Below, piece by piece: positions 7,847-14,689 of a stretch of DNA of 36,988 nt. This DNA is from an uncultured Oscillospiraceae bacterium (lineage in GTDB: Bacteria > Bacillota > Clostridia > Oscillospirales > Oscillospiraceae), in assembly GCA_904420435.1 (NCBI GenBank), contig CAJFVK010000007.1, forward strand, positions 1-36,988. The letters run 5' to 3'. Numbering within the stretch: position 1 is the first letter of the stretch; every line of letters begins with the position of its first letter. The translations under genes were made by a program, and so were the position numbers. The notes under the pieces are model-generated. The model searched no databases. It was not told the DNA's origin and worked only from the letters and a program-made list of their open reading frames with translations.

Positions 7847-8524
7847 ATGGGAGAGAAGAAGCGGGCGGTGGCCATCGACGGCCCCTCCGGAGCGGGAAAG
7901 AGCACATTGGCCCGGGCGGTGGCAAGGAAGCTGGGCTTCCGGTATGTGGATACCGGGGCAATTTACCGCAGCGTGGGCTACTTTGCCTTTTCAAAGGGAG
8001 TGGCCCCCTCCGACTGGGAGGCGGTGATGAAGCTCCTGCCGGAGATTTCCCTGGAAATTTCCTATGATGGGGATGGACTGCAGCATATGTCCATCAACGG
8101 GAGGGACGTCACCCGGGAGATCCGCCTGCCGGAGATCTCCATGTATGCCTCCCGCGTGTCCGCTATCCCGGCGGTGCGGGACTTTCTGATGGAAACCCAG
8201 CGCTCCATGGCCCGGACTCACGATGTGATTATGGATGGGCGGGATATTGGCACCGTGGTGCTGCCAGGGGCGGATGTGAAAATTTTCCTGACCGCCACCC
8301 CGGAGGACCGGGCCATGCGGCGGTATCTGGAGCTGAAGGAGCGGGGAACGCCCCAGGACTACAACAAGCTGCTCACGGAGATCCGGGAGAGGGACTACAA
8401 CGACTCCCACCGCTCCGCCGCCCCCCTCCGCCCGGCGGAGGACGCAGTGGTCCTGGACACCACCGGCAATACCTTTGAGCAGAGCTTTCAGCTTTTGCTG
8501 CGTACCATTGAGGAGCGCCTATGA
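7847..8524 (+). CDS. cmk: Cytidylate kinase
   Basis: Cmk, 225 residues, phosphorylates CMP and dCMP with ATP. The P-loop GPSGAGKS is at residues 12-19, followed by VDTGAIYRS (nucleotide monophosphate site) and MDGRDIGTVVLPGADVKIFL. Length is standard. The start at ATG 7847 is preceded by AAAGAAAGGTGAG; an upstream in-frame GTG at 7808 would add a basic tail that overlaps the flavoprotein gene and is not expected in the family. The stop overlaps plsC as ATGA. Confidence 0.95.
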   Translation: MGEKKRAVAIDGPSGAGKSTLARAVARKLGFRYVDTGAIYRSVGYFAFSKGVAPSDWEAVMKLLPEISLEISYDGDGLQHMSINGRDVTREIRLPEISMYASRVSAIPAVRDFLMETQRSMARTHDVIMDGRDIGTVVLPGADVKIFLTATPEDRAMRRYLELKERGTPQDYNKLLTEIRERDYNDSHRSAAPLRPAEDAVVLDTTGNTFEQSFQLLLRTIEERL

Positions 8525-9108
8525 ACAGTCGTTTTTACCGGGTGGCCTATACCATCATCAAGCCGATCTTCCGGCTGCTGTTCCCCTTCCGCGTGGAGGG
8601 GCTGGAGCGCCTGCCAGAGGGCGGCGCCGTTCTTTGCTCCAACCATAACCACGCGCTGGACCCGGTCATGATCGCCGTGGCCCTGCCAAAAACCGGCGGG
8701 CCACGGTTTATGGCGAAGAAGGAGCTGTTCCAAAATCCCGCGCTCCGCTGGTTCCTTCGGAAAGTGGGGGCCTTTCCGGTGGACCGGGAGGGAAGCGACG
8801 TGCAGGCGATGAAAACCGCCATGAAGTGCCTGCAGGAGGGGGATAAGCTGCTCCTCTTCCCGGAGGGGACCCGGGTGCAGAGCGAGGGAGACGCCTCCGC
8901 CAAAGGCGGCGCGGTAATGTTCGCCACCCGCACCGGCGTGCCCATGGTCCCTATCTACTGCGGGGAGAAGCACAAGTTTTTCCGGCGCTCCCGGGTAGTC
9001 TTTGGCGAGCCCTACATGCCCCAGTGGGAGGGGAGGCGGCCCACGGCGGAGGAGAACCACCAGTTCGCCGAGGAGCTGCTCCGCCGGATTTACGCCCTGA
9101 AGAAGTGA
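8521..9108 (+). CDS. plsC: 1-acyl-sn-glycerol-3-phosphate acyltransferase
   Basis: A 195-residue acyltransferase that adds the second acyl chain to lysophosphatidic acid on the way to phospholipids. The catalytic HxxxxD is at 42-47 (HNHALD), and the glycerophosphate-binding FPEGTR at 113-118. A hydrophobic, basic N terminus should hold it at the membrane. The cmk-plsC-ispH-S1 order is conserved in many Clostridia. Substrate preference is not readable here. Confidence 0.93.
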   Translation: MNSRFYRVAYTIIKPIFRLLFPFRVEGLERLPEGGAVLCSNHNHALDPVMIAVALPKTGGPRFMAKKELFQNPALRWFLRKVGAFPVDREGSDVQAMKTAMKCLQEGDKLLLFPEGTRVQSEGDASAKGGAVMFATRTGVPMVPIYCGEKHKFFRRSRVVFGEPYMPQWEGRRPTAEENHQFAEELLRRIYALKK

Positions 9109-9117
9109 GGGGAAACC

Positions 9118-11067
9118 ATGGAAGTGATCCTTGCCAAATCCGCCGGCTTCTGCTACGGCGTCCGCCGGGCTGTGGAGCTGGCGGAGCAGTGGGCCGGCCA
9201 GGGGCTGGCCATGCTGGGACCCGTGATCCACAACGCAGCTGTCATCGACGGCCTTCTCAGCGCAGGCGCCCGGCTGATCGCCTCGCCGGAGGAGGCGCGG
9301 CCCGGAGAGCGGGTGCTGATCCGCGCCCACGGGGAGGGGGAGCAGACCTACCGGATCCTGGAGAGAATCGGTGCAGAGATTTTGGACGGAACCTGTCCCC
9401 ATGTCCGGCGTATCCAGGAAATTGCCCGGGATGCGGCCGCGGAGGGGCGGCAGATGATCCTGATCGGCGATCCCAACCACCCGGAGGTCCGGGGGATCTG
9501 CGGGTGGGGGAGGGAGGTACTGGTATTTTCTTCCCCGGAAGAGGTGTCGCTTTGGCTGGAAAGCGGTCCGGATCGGTCGGAAATGCCGATCACGATGGCG
9601 GCGCAGACCACGCAGCTGCGGAAAATTTGGGAAAGTTCTTGTGAAATCATAAAAAAACAGTGTACAAACGTAAAAAAGTTTGATACAATATGTAATGCTA
9701 CGCATAAGCGCCAGTCGGAGGCAGCGGAGATTGCCAGCCGGGTGGATGTGATGGTTGTAGTGGGCGACCGCCAAAGCGCCAATACCAGGCACTTGGTTCA
9801 GCTGTGTCGGGAGAAGTGTGCCCGGGTCCTGCTTGTGGAGCAGCCGGGTGAGCTGACGCCGGACAAGCTGGCTGGCTGCCGGGTTGCCGGGCTGACGGCG
9901 GGAGCTTCTGCGCCTGCGAGCATCATAAAGGAGGTCAACAAGACGATGAGTGAAGAAAAAATCATGAATGAGGGTACGGAAAATTTTGCCGAAATGTTTG
10001 AAAAGTATACCAATACTTTGAATACAGGAGACAAGGTTACTGGTGTCGTGACGGCCATTACCCCCACAGAAGTTCATGTAGACCTTGGCTGCAAGCAGGC
10101 CGGCTACATCCCTGTGGATCAGCTGAGTGATGATCCCAACGCAAAGCCCGAGGATGTTGTGAAGATCGGCGACGAGGTGGAGCTGTATGTGATCCGCGTC
10201 AACGACGTGGAGGGCTACGCCACCCTGTCCAAGAAGCGCCTGGACGCCAACAAGATCTGGGATGTTCTGGAGAGCGCCGTTGAGGACAAGACCGTCATGG
10301 AGGGCGTCGTGTCCGAGGAGAACAAGGGCGGCATCGTGGTCTATATCAAGGGCGTGCGGGTGTTTGTCCCCGCCTCCCAGTCCGGTCTGCCCCGCGGGGC
10401 TGATCTGAGCCAGCTGATCAAGCAGAAGGTGCAGCTGCGCATCACAGAGGTGAACCGTGCCCGTCGCCGCGTGGTGGGCTCCATCCGCGCCGTCCAGCAG
10501 GAGGCCCGGGCTGCCGCCGCTGCCGCCGTGTGGGAGGGCATCGAGGTCGGCAAGCATTACACCGGCACGGTGAAGTCCATGACCAGCTATGGCGTGTTCG
10601 TGGATATCGGCGGCGTGGACGGGATGGTACATATCTCCGACCTGTCCTGGAGCCGCATCAAGCATCCCAGCGAGGTCGTCAATGTGGGCGACACCCTGGA
10701 TGTGTACGTGATTTCCTTTGATAAGGAAAAGAAGAAGATCTCTCTGGGCGTGAAGGACCGCTCCGTCAACCCCTGGGAGAACTTCATGGCGACCTACAAG
10801 GTGGGCGACGTGGCCAAGGTCAAGATCGTCAAGTTGATGAGCTTCGGCGCTTTCGCCGAGGTGGTGCCCGGCGTGGACGGCCTGATCCATATCTCCCAGA
10901 TTGCGGACCGCCGGATCGACAGCCCCGCCGACTGCCTGTCTGAGGGCGAGATGGTGGATGCCAAGATCATCGAGGTGGATGAAGACAAGAAGAAGATCTC
11001 CCTGTCCATCCGCGCCCTGCTCACCGCGCCTGTTGCGGAGGAGGCAGCCGAGGAAGAGGCTGAGTAA
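9118..11067 (+). CDS. ispH: Fused 4-hydroxy-3-methylbut-2-enyl diphosphate reductase and ribosomal protein S1
   Basis: A 649-residue fusion. Residues 1 to about 275 are IspH, the iron-sulfur enzyme making IPP and DMAPP in the last step of the MEP pathway. The three cluster cysteines are C12 (GFCYGV), C93 (DGTCPH) and C192 (TICNAT), with conserved H38, H71, H121 and E123. Residues 277 to about 635 hold four S1 RNA-binding repeats, the last two ending in KKKISLGVKDR and KKKISLSIRALL, then an acidic tail. The fusion is known in Clostridia. At the domain boundary an in-frame ATG (9946, residue 277) has its own strong ribosome site, and an extended -10 promoter lies inside ispH. Codons for residues 169-195 are unusually AT-rich. 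Confidence 0.95.
   Translation: MEVILAKSAGFCYGVRRAVELAEQWAGQGLAMLGPVIHNAAVIDGLLSAGARLIASPEEARPGERVLIRAHGEGEQTYRILERIGAEILDGTCPHVRRIQEIARDAAAEGRQMILIGDPNHPEVRGICGWGREVLVFSSPEEVSLWLESGPDRSEMPITMAAQTTQLRKIWESSCEIIKKQCTNVKKFDTICNATHKRQSEAAEIASRVDVMVVVGDRQSANTRHLVQLCREKCARVLLVEQPGELTPDKLAGCRVAGLTAGASAPASIIKEVNKTMSEEKIMNEGTENFAEMFEKYTNTLNTGDKVTGVVTAITPTEVHVDLGCKQAGYIPVDQLSDDPNAKPEDVVKIGDEVELYVIRVNDVEGYATLSKKRLDANKIWDVLESAVEDKTVMEGVVSEENKGGIVVYIKGVRVFVPASQSGLPRGADLSQLIKQKVQLRITEVNRARRRVVGSIRAVQQEARAAAAAAVWEGIEVGKHYTGTVKSMTSYGVFVDIGGVDGMVHISDLSWSRIKHPSEVVNVGDTLDVYVISFDKEKKKISLGVKDRSVNPWENFMATYKVGDVAKVKIVKLMSFGAFAEVVPGVDGLIHISQIADRRIDSPADCLSEGEMVDAKIIEVDEDKKKISLSIRALLTAPVAEEAAEEEAE
9661..9689 (+). promoter_or_regulatory. 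Candidate internal promoter for the S1 part of the fusion
   Basis: TGTACA (9661-9666), a 17-base spacer and TACAAT (9684-9689), with an extended -10 TG at 9681-9682. It sits in an AT-rich patch inside the ispH coding part. Start is predicted near 9696, about 250 bases before the internal ATG at 9946. The -35 matches only 4 of 6, so activity depends on the extended -10. Confidence 0.45.
9928..9948 (+). promoter_or_regulatory. rpsA: Internal ribosome binding site and start for free ribosomal protein S1
   Basis: AAGGAGG at 9928-9934 is a perfect Shine-Dalgarno, followed after 11 bases by ATG at 9946, which is in frame with the fusion (residue 277). Translation from here would give a 373-residue protein with four S1 repeats and none of IspH. 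Such a perfect site is unexpected in the middle of a coding region, and it falls exactly at the domain boundary. Confidence 0.65.
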
Positions 11068-11090
11068 AGGGAATTTCAGAACACTCGTGA

Positions 11091-11124
11091 AAAGCAGAGG
11101 CGGATTTACCGCCTCTGCTTTTTT
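11091..11124 (+). terminator. Rho-independent terminator after ispH-S1
   Basis: A 13-bp perfect stem (11091-11103 with 11109-11121), 5-base loop ATTTA, ending in a run of T to 11124. It lies 24 bases after the stop codon and closes the cmk-plsC-ispH transcript. Confidence 0.9.
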
Positions 11125-11150
11125 CACGCCGCTTGGAGCGTTGGCATATG

Positions 11151-11199
11151 CCGGGGCCAGCCGGCCGGCGCAGAGCCGCCGGCAAAAAGTGTGCCCCGG
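11151..11199. repeat. Two-tier GC-rich inverted repeat between terminator and carD promoter
   Basis: The outer arms CCGGGGC (11151-11157) and GCCCCGG (11193-11199) enclose a second inverted repeat, GCCGGCG (11164-11170) and CGCCGGC (11177-11183), with a 6-base loop. It follows a terminator and precedes a promoter, so it is not obviously part of either transcript. It could be a REP-like extragenic repeat or a protein site. I cannot tell whether it recurs elsewhere in the genome. Confidence 0.5.
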
Positions 11200-11284
11200 T
11201 GCAGAATCCCAGATTTTGGAAGGAATAATTCGCCTTATTTTCTTCTAAGGTTTGTAAAAAATGGGGAAAATGGGGAATATCTCC

Positions 11285-11313
11285 TTGCATTGCCTGCCAT
11301 ATTGCGATACAAT
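11285..11313 (+). promoter_or_regulatory. Sigma-A promoter of the carD-ispD-ispF operon
   Basis: TTGCAT (11285-11290), a 17-base spacer and TACAAT (11308-11313). The start near 11320 leaves a leader of about 45 bases ending in AAAGGAGGG before the ATG at 11364. Confidence 0.7.
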
Positions 11314-11363
11314 GGAAAAGGAGAAGTGTTGGAAAAGTGTATTAAAGCGGCAAAGGAGGGCGT

Positions 11364-11852
11364 ATGTTTCAGATAGGTGACAAGGTCGTTCACCCGATGC
11401 ACGGCGCTGGGGTGATCGACAGCATTGTCCAGGAAAAGATCAACGGAAAAGTACAGGATTACTATGTGTTCCGCATGCCTATCAATGGCCTGGTGCTGAA
11501 GATTCCAACGGCGAACAGCGAACTGGTTGGGCTGCGGGCTGTAATTGACGAGGACCGTGCGGACTGCGTGATCAATTCGCTGCGGGAGCTGAAGATCGAC
11601 GTCACCACAAACTGGAACAAGCGCTATCGGGAGAATTTGGAGCGGCTGAAGAGCGGCGACCTCTATGAGGTTGCCAGGGTGATCAAATGCCTGATGCTGC
11701 GGGAGGCGGAGCGGGGGCTCTCCACGGGAGAGCGCAAGATGCTCCACAACGCCAAGCAGATTTTTATTTCAGAAATGGTCCTGGCAAAGGGGAAGCCCTA
11801 CCAGGAGATCGAGTGCCGGGTCAACGAAACCATGCTGGGTGAAGGTGCGTAA
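11364..11852 (+). CDS. CarD/CdnL family transcriptional regulator
   Basis: A 162-residue CarD-like protein. The N-terminal 65 residues form the RNA-polymerase-interacting domain (FQIGDKVVHPMHGAGVI, shared with TRCF), and the helical C terminus (about 70-160) would contact promoter DNA at the edge of the -10 region. The family stabilises open complexes, notably at rRNA promoters in actinobacteria and myxobacteria. The ribosome site AAAGGAGGG is strong. It is the first gene of an operon with ispD and ispF, the same order as in mycobacteria, so growth-linked transcription control and isoprenoid synthesis share a transcript. Confidence 0.9.
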   Translation: MFQIGDKVVHPMHGAGVIDSIVQEKINGKVQDYYVFRMPINGLVLKIPTANSELVGLRAVIDEDRADCVINSLRELKIDVTTNWNKRYRENLERLKSGDLYEVARVIKCLMLREAERGLSTGERKMLHNAKQIFISEMVLAKGKPYQEIECRVNETMLGEGA

Positions 11853-12584
11853 ATGCTGGGATTTTTGAAGAGGCTTTTTGCCGGTCCGGAGGAGCGGCGG
11901 CCCTTTTGCAGCGCTATTTTGGCTGCGGGCGGCTCCTCCAGCCGGATGGGCGGGGAGAATAAGCTGTTTGCCTCTGTGGGGGGGATGCCGGTGCTGGCCC
12001 GTTCTGTCCTGGCTCTGGCGGGATCCCCTCTGGTGGATGAGATCGTCATCGCCGTCCGGGAGGAGGACCTGCTGGCCGCCGCGGATCTGTGCAAGGCTTA
12101 CGGCCTGGAAAAGCCGTTGAAAATTGTAGTCGGCGGCGCCACCAGGCTGGAATCTGTGATGGCGGCTCTGCTGGAGTGCAGCGATCAGTCCCAACTGGTA
12201 GCCGTCCACGACGGGGCCCGCCCCCTTGTCACCCGGGAGATCATTGACCGGACCATCGAGAAGGCGCAGGAGGCCTATGCCGCTGCGCCCGCCGTGCCGG
12301 TGAAAGATACGATCAAGGTGGCGGAAAACGGCATCGTCCTGGAAACGCCGGACCGCAGCAAGCTCTTTTCTGTCCAGACTCCCCAGGTATTCGACCGTTC
12401 CCTGCTCAGCGCCGCACTCCAGGCGGCAAAAGACGCGGGTACCACTGTTACGGACGACTGCTCCGCTGTGGAGCGGCTTGGCAAGGAAGTTTACCTGACA
12501 GAAGGCAGCTACGAAAACATCAAGATCACCACGCCAGAGGATCTGGCTCTGGCCGAGGCGATCTTGGAGAGGAGAGGGGCGTAG
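11853..12584 (+). CDS. ispD: 2-C-methyl-D-erythritol 4-phosphate cytidylyltransferase
   Basis: IspD, 243 residues, couples MEP to CTP in the MEP isoprenoid pathway. The nucleotide-binding loop AILAAGGSSSRMGGENKLF is at about 21-39, followed by VAVHDGARPLV and VPVKDTIK, then FSVQTPQVFD and TDDCSAVE typical of the family. An N-terminal extension of about 18 residues precedes the domain. The ATG is adjacent to the carD stop (TAAATG), so translation is likely coupled. ispF follows after three bases. Confidence 0.95.
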   Translation: MLGFLKRLFAGPEERRPFCSAILAAGGSSSRMGGENKLFASVGGMPVLARSVLALAGSPLVDEIVIAVREEDLLAAADLCKAYGLEKPLKIVVGGATRLESVMAALLECSDQSQLVAVHDGARPLVTREIIDRTIEKAQEAYAAAPAVPVKDTIKVAENGIVLETPDRSKLFSVQTPQVFDRSLLSAALQAAKDAGTTVTDDCSAVERLGKEVYLTEGSYENIKITTPEDLALAEAILERRGA

Positions 12585-12587
12585 GAA

Positions 12588-13064
12588 ATGCGGCTGCGGA
12601 TCGGGCATGGATATGACGTCCACCGGCTGGTTGCCGGGCGGCCGTTGATCCTGGGCGGCGTCGAAATTCCCTGGACATATGGCCTTCTGGGCCATTCCGA
12701 CGCGGATGTGCTTCTCCATGCAGTCATGGATGCCCTCCTGGGGGCTGCGGGTCTTCCAGATATTGGGCACCAGTTCCCGGATACCGACGAGGCCTACCGG
12801 GGTGCGGACAGCCGGGTCCTTCTGCGGCGGGTTAAGACTCTGATTCGGGAAAAGGGCTATGGGGTAGGCAATATCGACGCAACCGTCATTGCCCAGGCGC
12901 CGAAGCTGGCGCCCTACCTCCCCCAGATGGCGGCGCGCATCGCCGAGGATCTGGAAATGGACCAGGCGGACGTGAATATAAAGGCTACAACAGAGGAGCA
13001 TCTGGGCTTTACCGGCGCGGGGGAGGGCATATCCGCCCATGCGGTTTGCCTGCTGTGCCAATAA
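12588..13064 (+). CDS. ispF: 2-C-methyl-D-erythritol 2,4-cyclodiphosphate synthase
   Basis: IspF, 158 residues, closes the cyclic diphosphate of MEcPP with loss of CMP. The zinc ligands D10, H12 (GHGYDVHRL) and H44 are present, with the typical [20 protein letters not shown], the [11 protein letters not shown] loop and the C-terminal [17 protein letters not shown]. Length is normal. The start ATG follows GGAGAGGAGAGGGG. It ends the operon before a strong terminator. The intermediate enzyme IspE is not in the window. Confidence 0.96.
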   Translation: MRLRIGHGYDVHRLVAGRPLILGGVEIPWTYGLLGHSDADVLLHAVMDALLGAAGLPDIGHQFPDTDEAYRGADSRVLLRRVKTLIREKGYGVGNIDATVIAQAPKLAPYLPQMAARIAEDLEMDQADVNIKATTEEHLGFTGAGEGISAHAVCLLCQ

Positions 13065-13090
13065 CGATCGATCAAGAAACAGTATTGGGG

Positions 13091-13132
13091 GGAAGGTCCC
13101 GCCTGCCGATTTGGCAGGCGGGACCTTCCTTT
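13091..13132 (+). terminator. Rho-independent terminator after ispF
   Basis: A perfect 17-bp stem (13091-13107 with 13113-13129) with a 5-base loop and a short T run. It separates the operon from the convergent minus-strand gene pair. Read on the other strand the stem is followed by C residues, so it should work mainly for the plus strand. Confidence 0.85.
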
Positions 13133-13181
13133 GCAATTACAGTAAAGTGATTTCACTTGAAAGACTTAACGCCATGTTTTT

Positions 13182-13625
13182 TTATTCTTCCCCATAGAAG
13201 CTGCGGCGCTTCCGGCCGATCTGCCTTGCCAAACGGACAAGATCACTCTCACTGGTCCCCAGCTCGCCGGCAATGCCAGCGAGGGAATCGCCCTGCCGCA
13301 GCAGTTGAAACAGCGTCCTCTCCTGATGAGAGATGCTTTTGAGGAACTGCTCCAGCATGATCCGATCTTCCAGCTCATCGATCCCGCCGGCGCAGGCGGC
13401 GGATGACGTGTCATACAGGCAGAAGGACTCGCCCTCCTCCTGGCGAAGGGGCTGGTCCAGGGAGCGGTCCCGGTAGGCGGCGACGTACGGTCTGTTCTCC
13501 TGAAGCAGCTTCTTTTGAACTTGTTCCGCCAGATAGCCCTCCAGATCTCCATAGCTGGGGCGATAGGACTGGGCGGCGCAGCAAAAGGCTTCCATTGCAC
13601 AGGCCCTCCGCTCGGAAAGAGGCAT
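13182..13625 (-). CDS. Sigma-70-like protein, C-terminal part of an amber-split gene
   Basis: A 147-residue open frame. Residues 11-45 (MEAFCCAAQSYRPSYGDLEG onwards) resemble the end of sigma region 2 of SigI-type factors, followed by a RSLDQPL linker. Residues about 98-142 form a region-4-like helix-turn-helix (SHQERTLFQLLRQG, then GIAGELGTSESDL). A full region 2.1 is missing from this frame but seems to be encoded at the end of the frame just upstream. That frame is in register, with one TAG and three codons between. An internal ATG at 13595 has GGAGGG upstream and may be the real restart site. No anti-sigma gene is adjacent. The similarity is by eye and the family assignment is tentative. 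Confidence 0.6.
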   Translation of the reverse strand: MPLSERRACAMEAFCCAAQSYRPSYGDLEGYLAEQVQKKLLQENRPYVAAYRDRSLDQPLRQEEGESFCLYDTSSAACAGGIDELEDRIMLEQFLKSISHQERTLFQLLRQGDSLAGIAGELGTSESDLVRLARQIGRKRRSFYGEE

Positions 13626-13634
13626 CGATTTCGC

Positions 13635-14066
13635 CTAGCTGTGGACCGCCTTTTCCAGAATGTGCTGGTAGAGCACCATCAGCTGCTCCATATCGTATTG
13701 GCCCCCTGCTTCGCCGCCTCTGAGCCCGCGGGGAATCACACGTCCCAGAAAATATCCGGTCTGCTCGTCCCGCGTCAGATGGAAGGATACAGGGAGCCGC
13801 AGACCGGTGGAGGATATCTGGGCCGACAGCGCCTGCAGCGTCAGCGTACCGCATTTCGGCCAGCCGATTCCGGCGCCATGGCCGTCCGCGATGGCCAGCG
13901 CTTTTGCCCTGGGATCAAATCCCACCAGAATGTACGCGGGAAGCAGCTGGCGCAGGGGCTTCCCCAGGCGGAGCTTCCCGTCCAGCCCTACGGAAACCCG
14001 CAGAGCCCGGCGGCGGTCCTCTTTATCGCGGAACCATAGAAAATTGTTTTTTGATTGGATGTTCAT
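13635..14066 (-). CDS. Uncharacterised protein, N-terminal part of an amber-split sigma-like gene
   Basis: A 143-residue open frame whose product I do not recognise. ATG 14066 is preceded by AAGGGGG. The segment LDGKLRLGKPLRQLL followed by YILVGFDPRAKALAI has the rhythm of an AbrB/MraZ-like DNA-binding half, but this is weak. The last 20 residues (MEQLMVLYQHILEKAVHS) look like the first helix of sigma region 2. The stop is TAG at 13637-13635, and the same reading frame continues on the far side into the sigma-like frame. The two may be one gene broken by a nonsense mutation, a read-through gene, or a coupled pair. Confidence 0.55.
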   Translation of the reverse strand: MNIQSKNNFLWFRDKEDRRRALRVSVGLDGKLRLGKPLRQLLPAYILVGFDPRAKALAIADGHGAGIGWPKCGTLTLQALSAQISSTGLRLPVSFHLTRDEQTGYFLGRVIPRGLRGGEAGGQYDMEQLMVLYQHILEKAVHS

Positions 14067-14148
14067 ATTTTGTCCCCCTTTGTATTTTTATGGCGCTATT
14101 TTACCGGATTTTCAAGGAGCGCGGAAGGGTGAACAGAAGCGTCACCCA

Positions 14149-14266
14149 GCTGCACGCTATTGTGCAGCATACCCTCCGGCCGCCGGATAGACAGGGCTCG
14201 GCAGCCGTCTTGCGCCGGGAAGGGGTCCGGGGCCGCCAGCTGTGGGAAGGCACCTTTCTCCACAGC
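14149..14266 (+). other. Structured leader upstream of DUF3343 gene
   Basis: The gap between the divergent genes holds at least three hairpins. They are a perfect 7-bp stem (14149-14155 with 14162-14168), a 5-bp stem (14175-14179 with 14183-14187), and a longer stem near 14239-14266 with GCTGTGG pairing CCACAGC around an imperfect middle. I match it to no known riboswitch by eye. No clear sigma-A promoter is visible in front of it. It may be a cis-acting leader or only GC-rich spacer. Confidence 0.35.
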
Positions 14267-14301
14267 GCTCATAGGATAACCTGAGAGGGGGGAAGTGTTT
14301 C

Positions 14302-14550
14302 TTGAACCATTACCTGATCCTTTGCCGGTCCGTTACCCAGGCCCAGCGGGCCAGGCTGCTCCTGCATAACGCCGGGATCTCCTGCCAGATCTACCGCGCG
14401 CCGGCGGGCCTCTCTCGGCGGGGGTGCGGATATGTGGTCCGCATCCGGGAGAGCGACTATGCCCAGGCCGCCCGCCTGCTCCAAGCCTCGCCTATCCGAC
14501 CTGTCAAGTGGTTCCTGGAGGACAGCCGGGGCCTCAGCGAGCTCCACTGA
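14302..14550 (+). CDS. DUF3343 protein (putative selenium/sulfur carrier-like)
   Basis: An 82-residue protein of the DUF3343 type, a small alpha-beta domain described as Se/S carrier-like because of its placement beside cysteine desulfurases and selenium genes. It has the conserved C-G pair (C42-G43, in RRGCGYVV) plus C28. The start is a TTG at 14302 with GAGAGGGGGG upstream; no better in-frame start exists. The next gene encodes a class V aminotransferase with a catalytic cysteine, consistent with transfer of sulfur or selenium from the enzyme to this protein. That role is inference. Confidence 0.75.
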   Translation: MNHYLILCRSVTQAQRARLLLHNAGISCQIYRAPAGLSRRGCGYVVRIRESDYAQAARLLQASPIRPVKWFLEDSRGLSELH

Positions 14551-14689
14551 CCGCCGCCGGCGGTTTCGCATAACGACATTACGGCCGGCCGCTTGCCGCA
14601 AAAGCGGAACCCGCGGCAGATGCCGAACGTCTTCGCTCTCGGAGATTCGTCGCTCCTTTTGTGCGGGAAACCCATGGAGGTTGCCAATT

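Noticed and set aside
8488-11127. Very long minus-strand open frame (879 codons) across plsC and ispH-S1
   Set aside because: It lies opposite well-supported genes. The translation is rich in His, Gln, Leu and Gly, as expected for an antisense frame in GC-rich DNA, and has no family features.
13145-13158. Short palindrome AAGTGATTTCACTT downstream of the sigma-like gene
   Set aside because: A six-base arm with a two-base centre occurs easily by chance in AT-rich DNA. There is no T run or nearby promoter to give it a role.
14067-14301. Selenocysteine tRNA or a known riboswitch in the leader before DUF3343
   Set aside because: No UCA anticodon loop, no long variable arm and no acceptor pairing for a tRNA-Sec. 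No consensus core of cobalamin, SAM, TPP, Moco or THF riboswitches was recognised.
14432-14689. N-terminal extension of the cysteine desulfurase
   Set aside because: The extension overlaps the DUF3343 gene in another frame and is Arg/Ser-rich. The enzyme begins at ATG 14690 with a good ribosome site and a typical family start.
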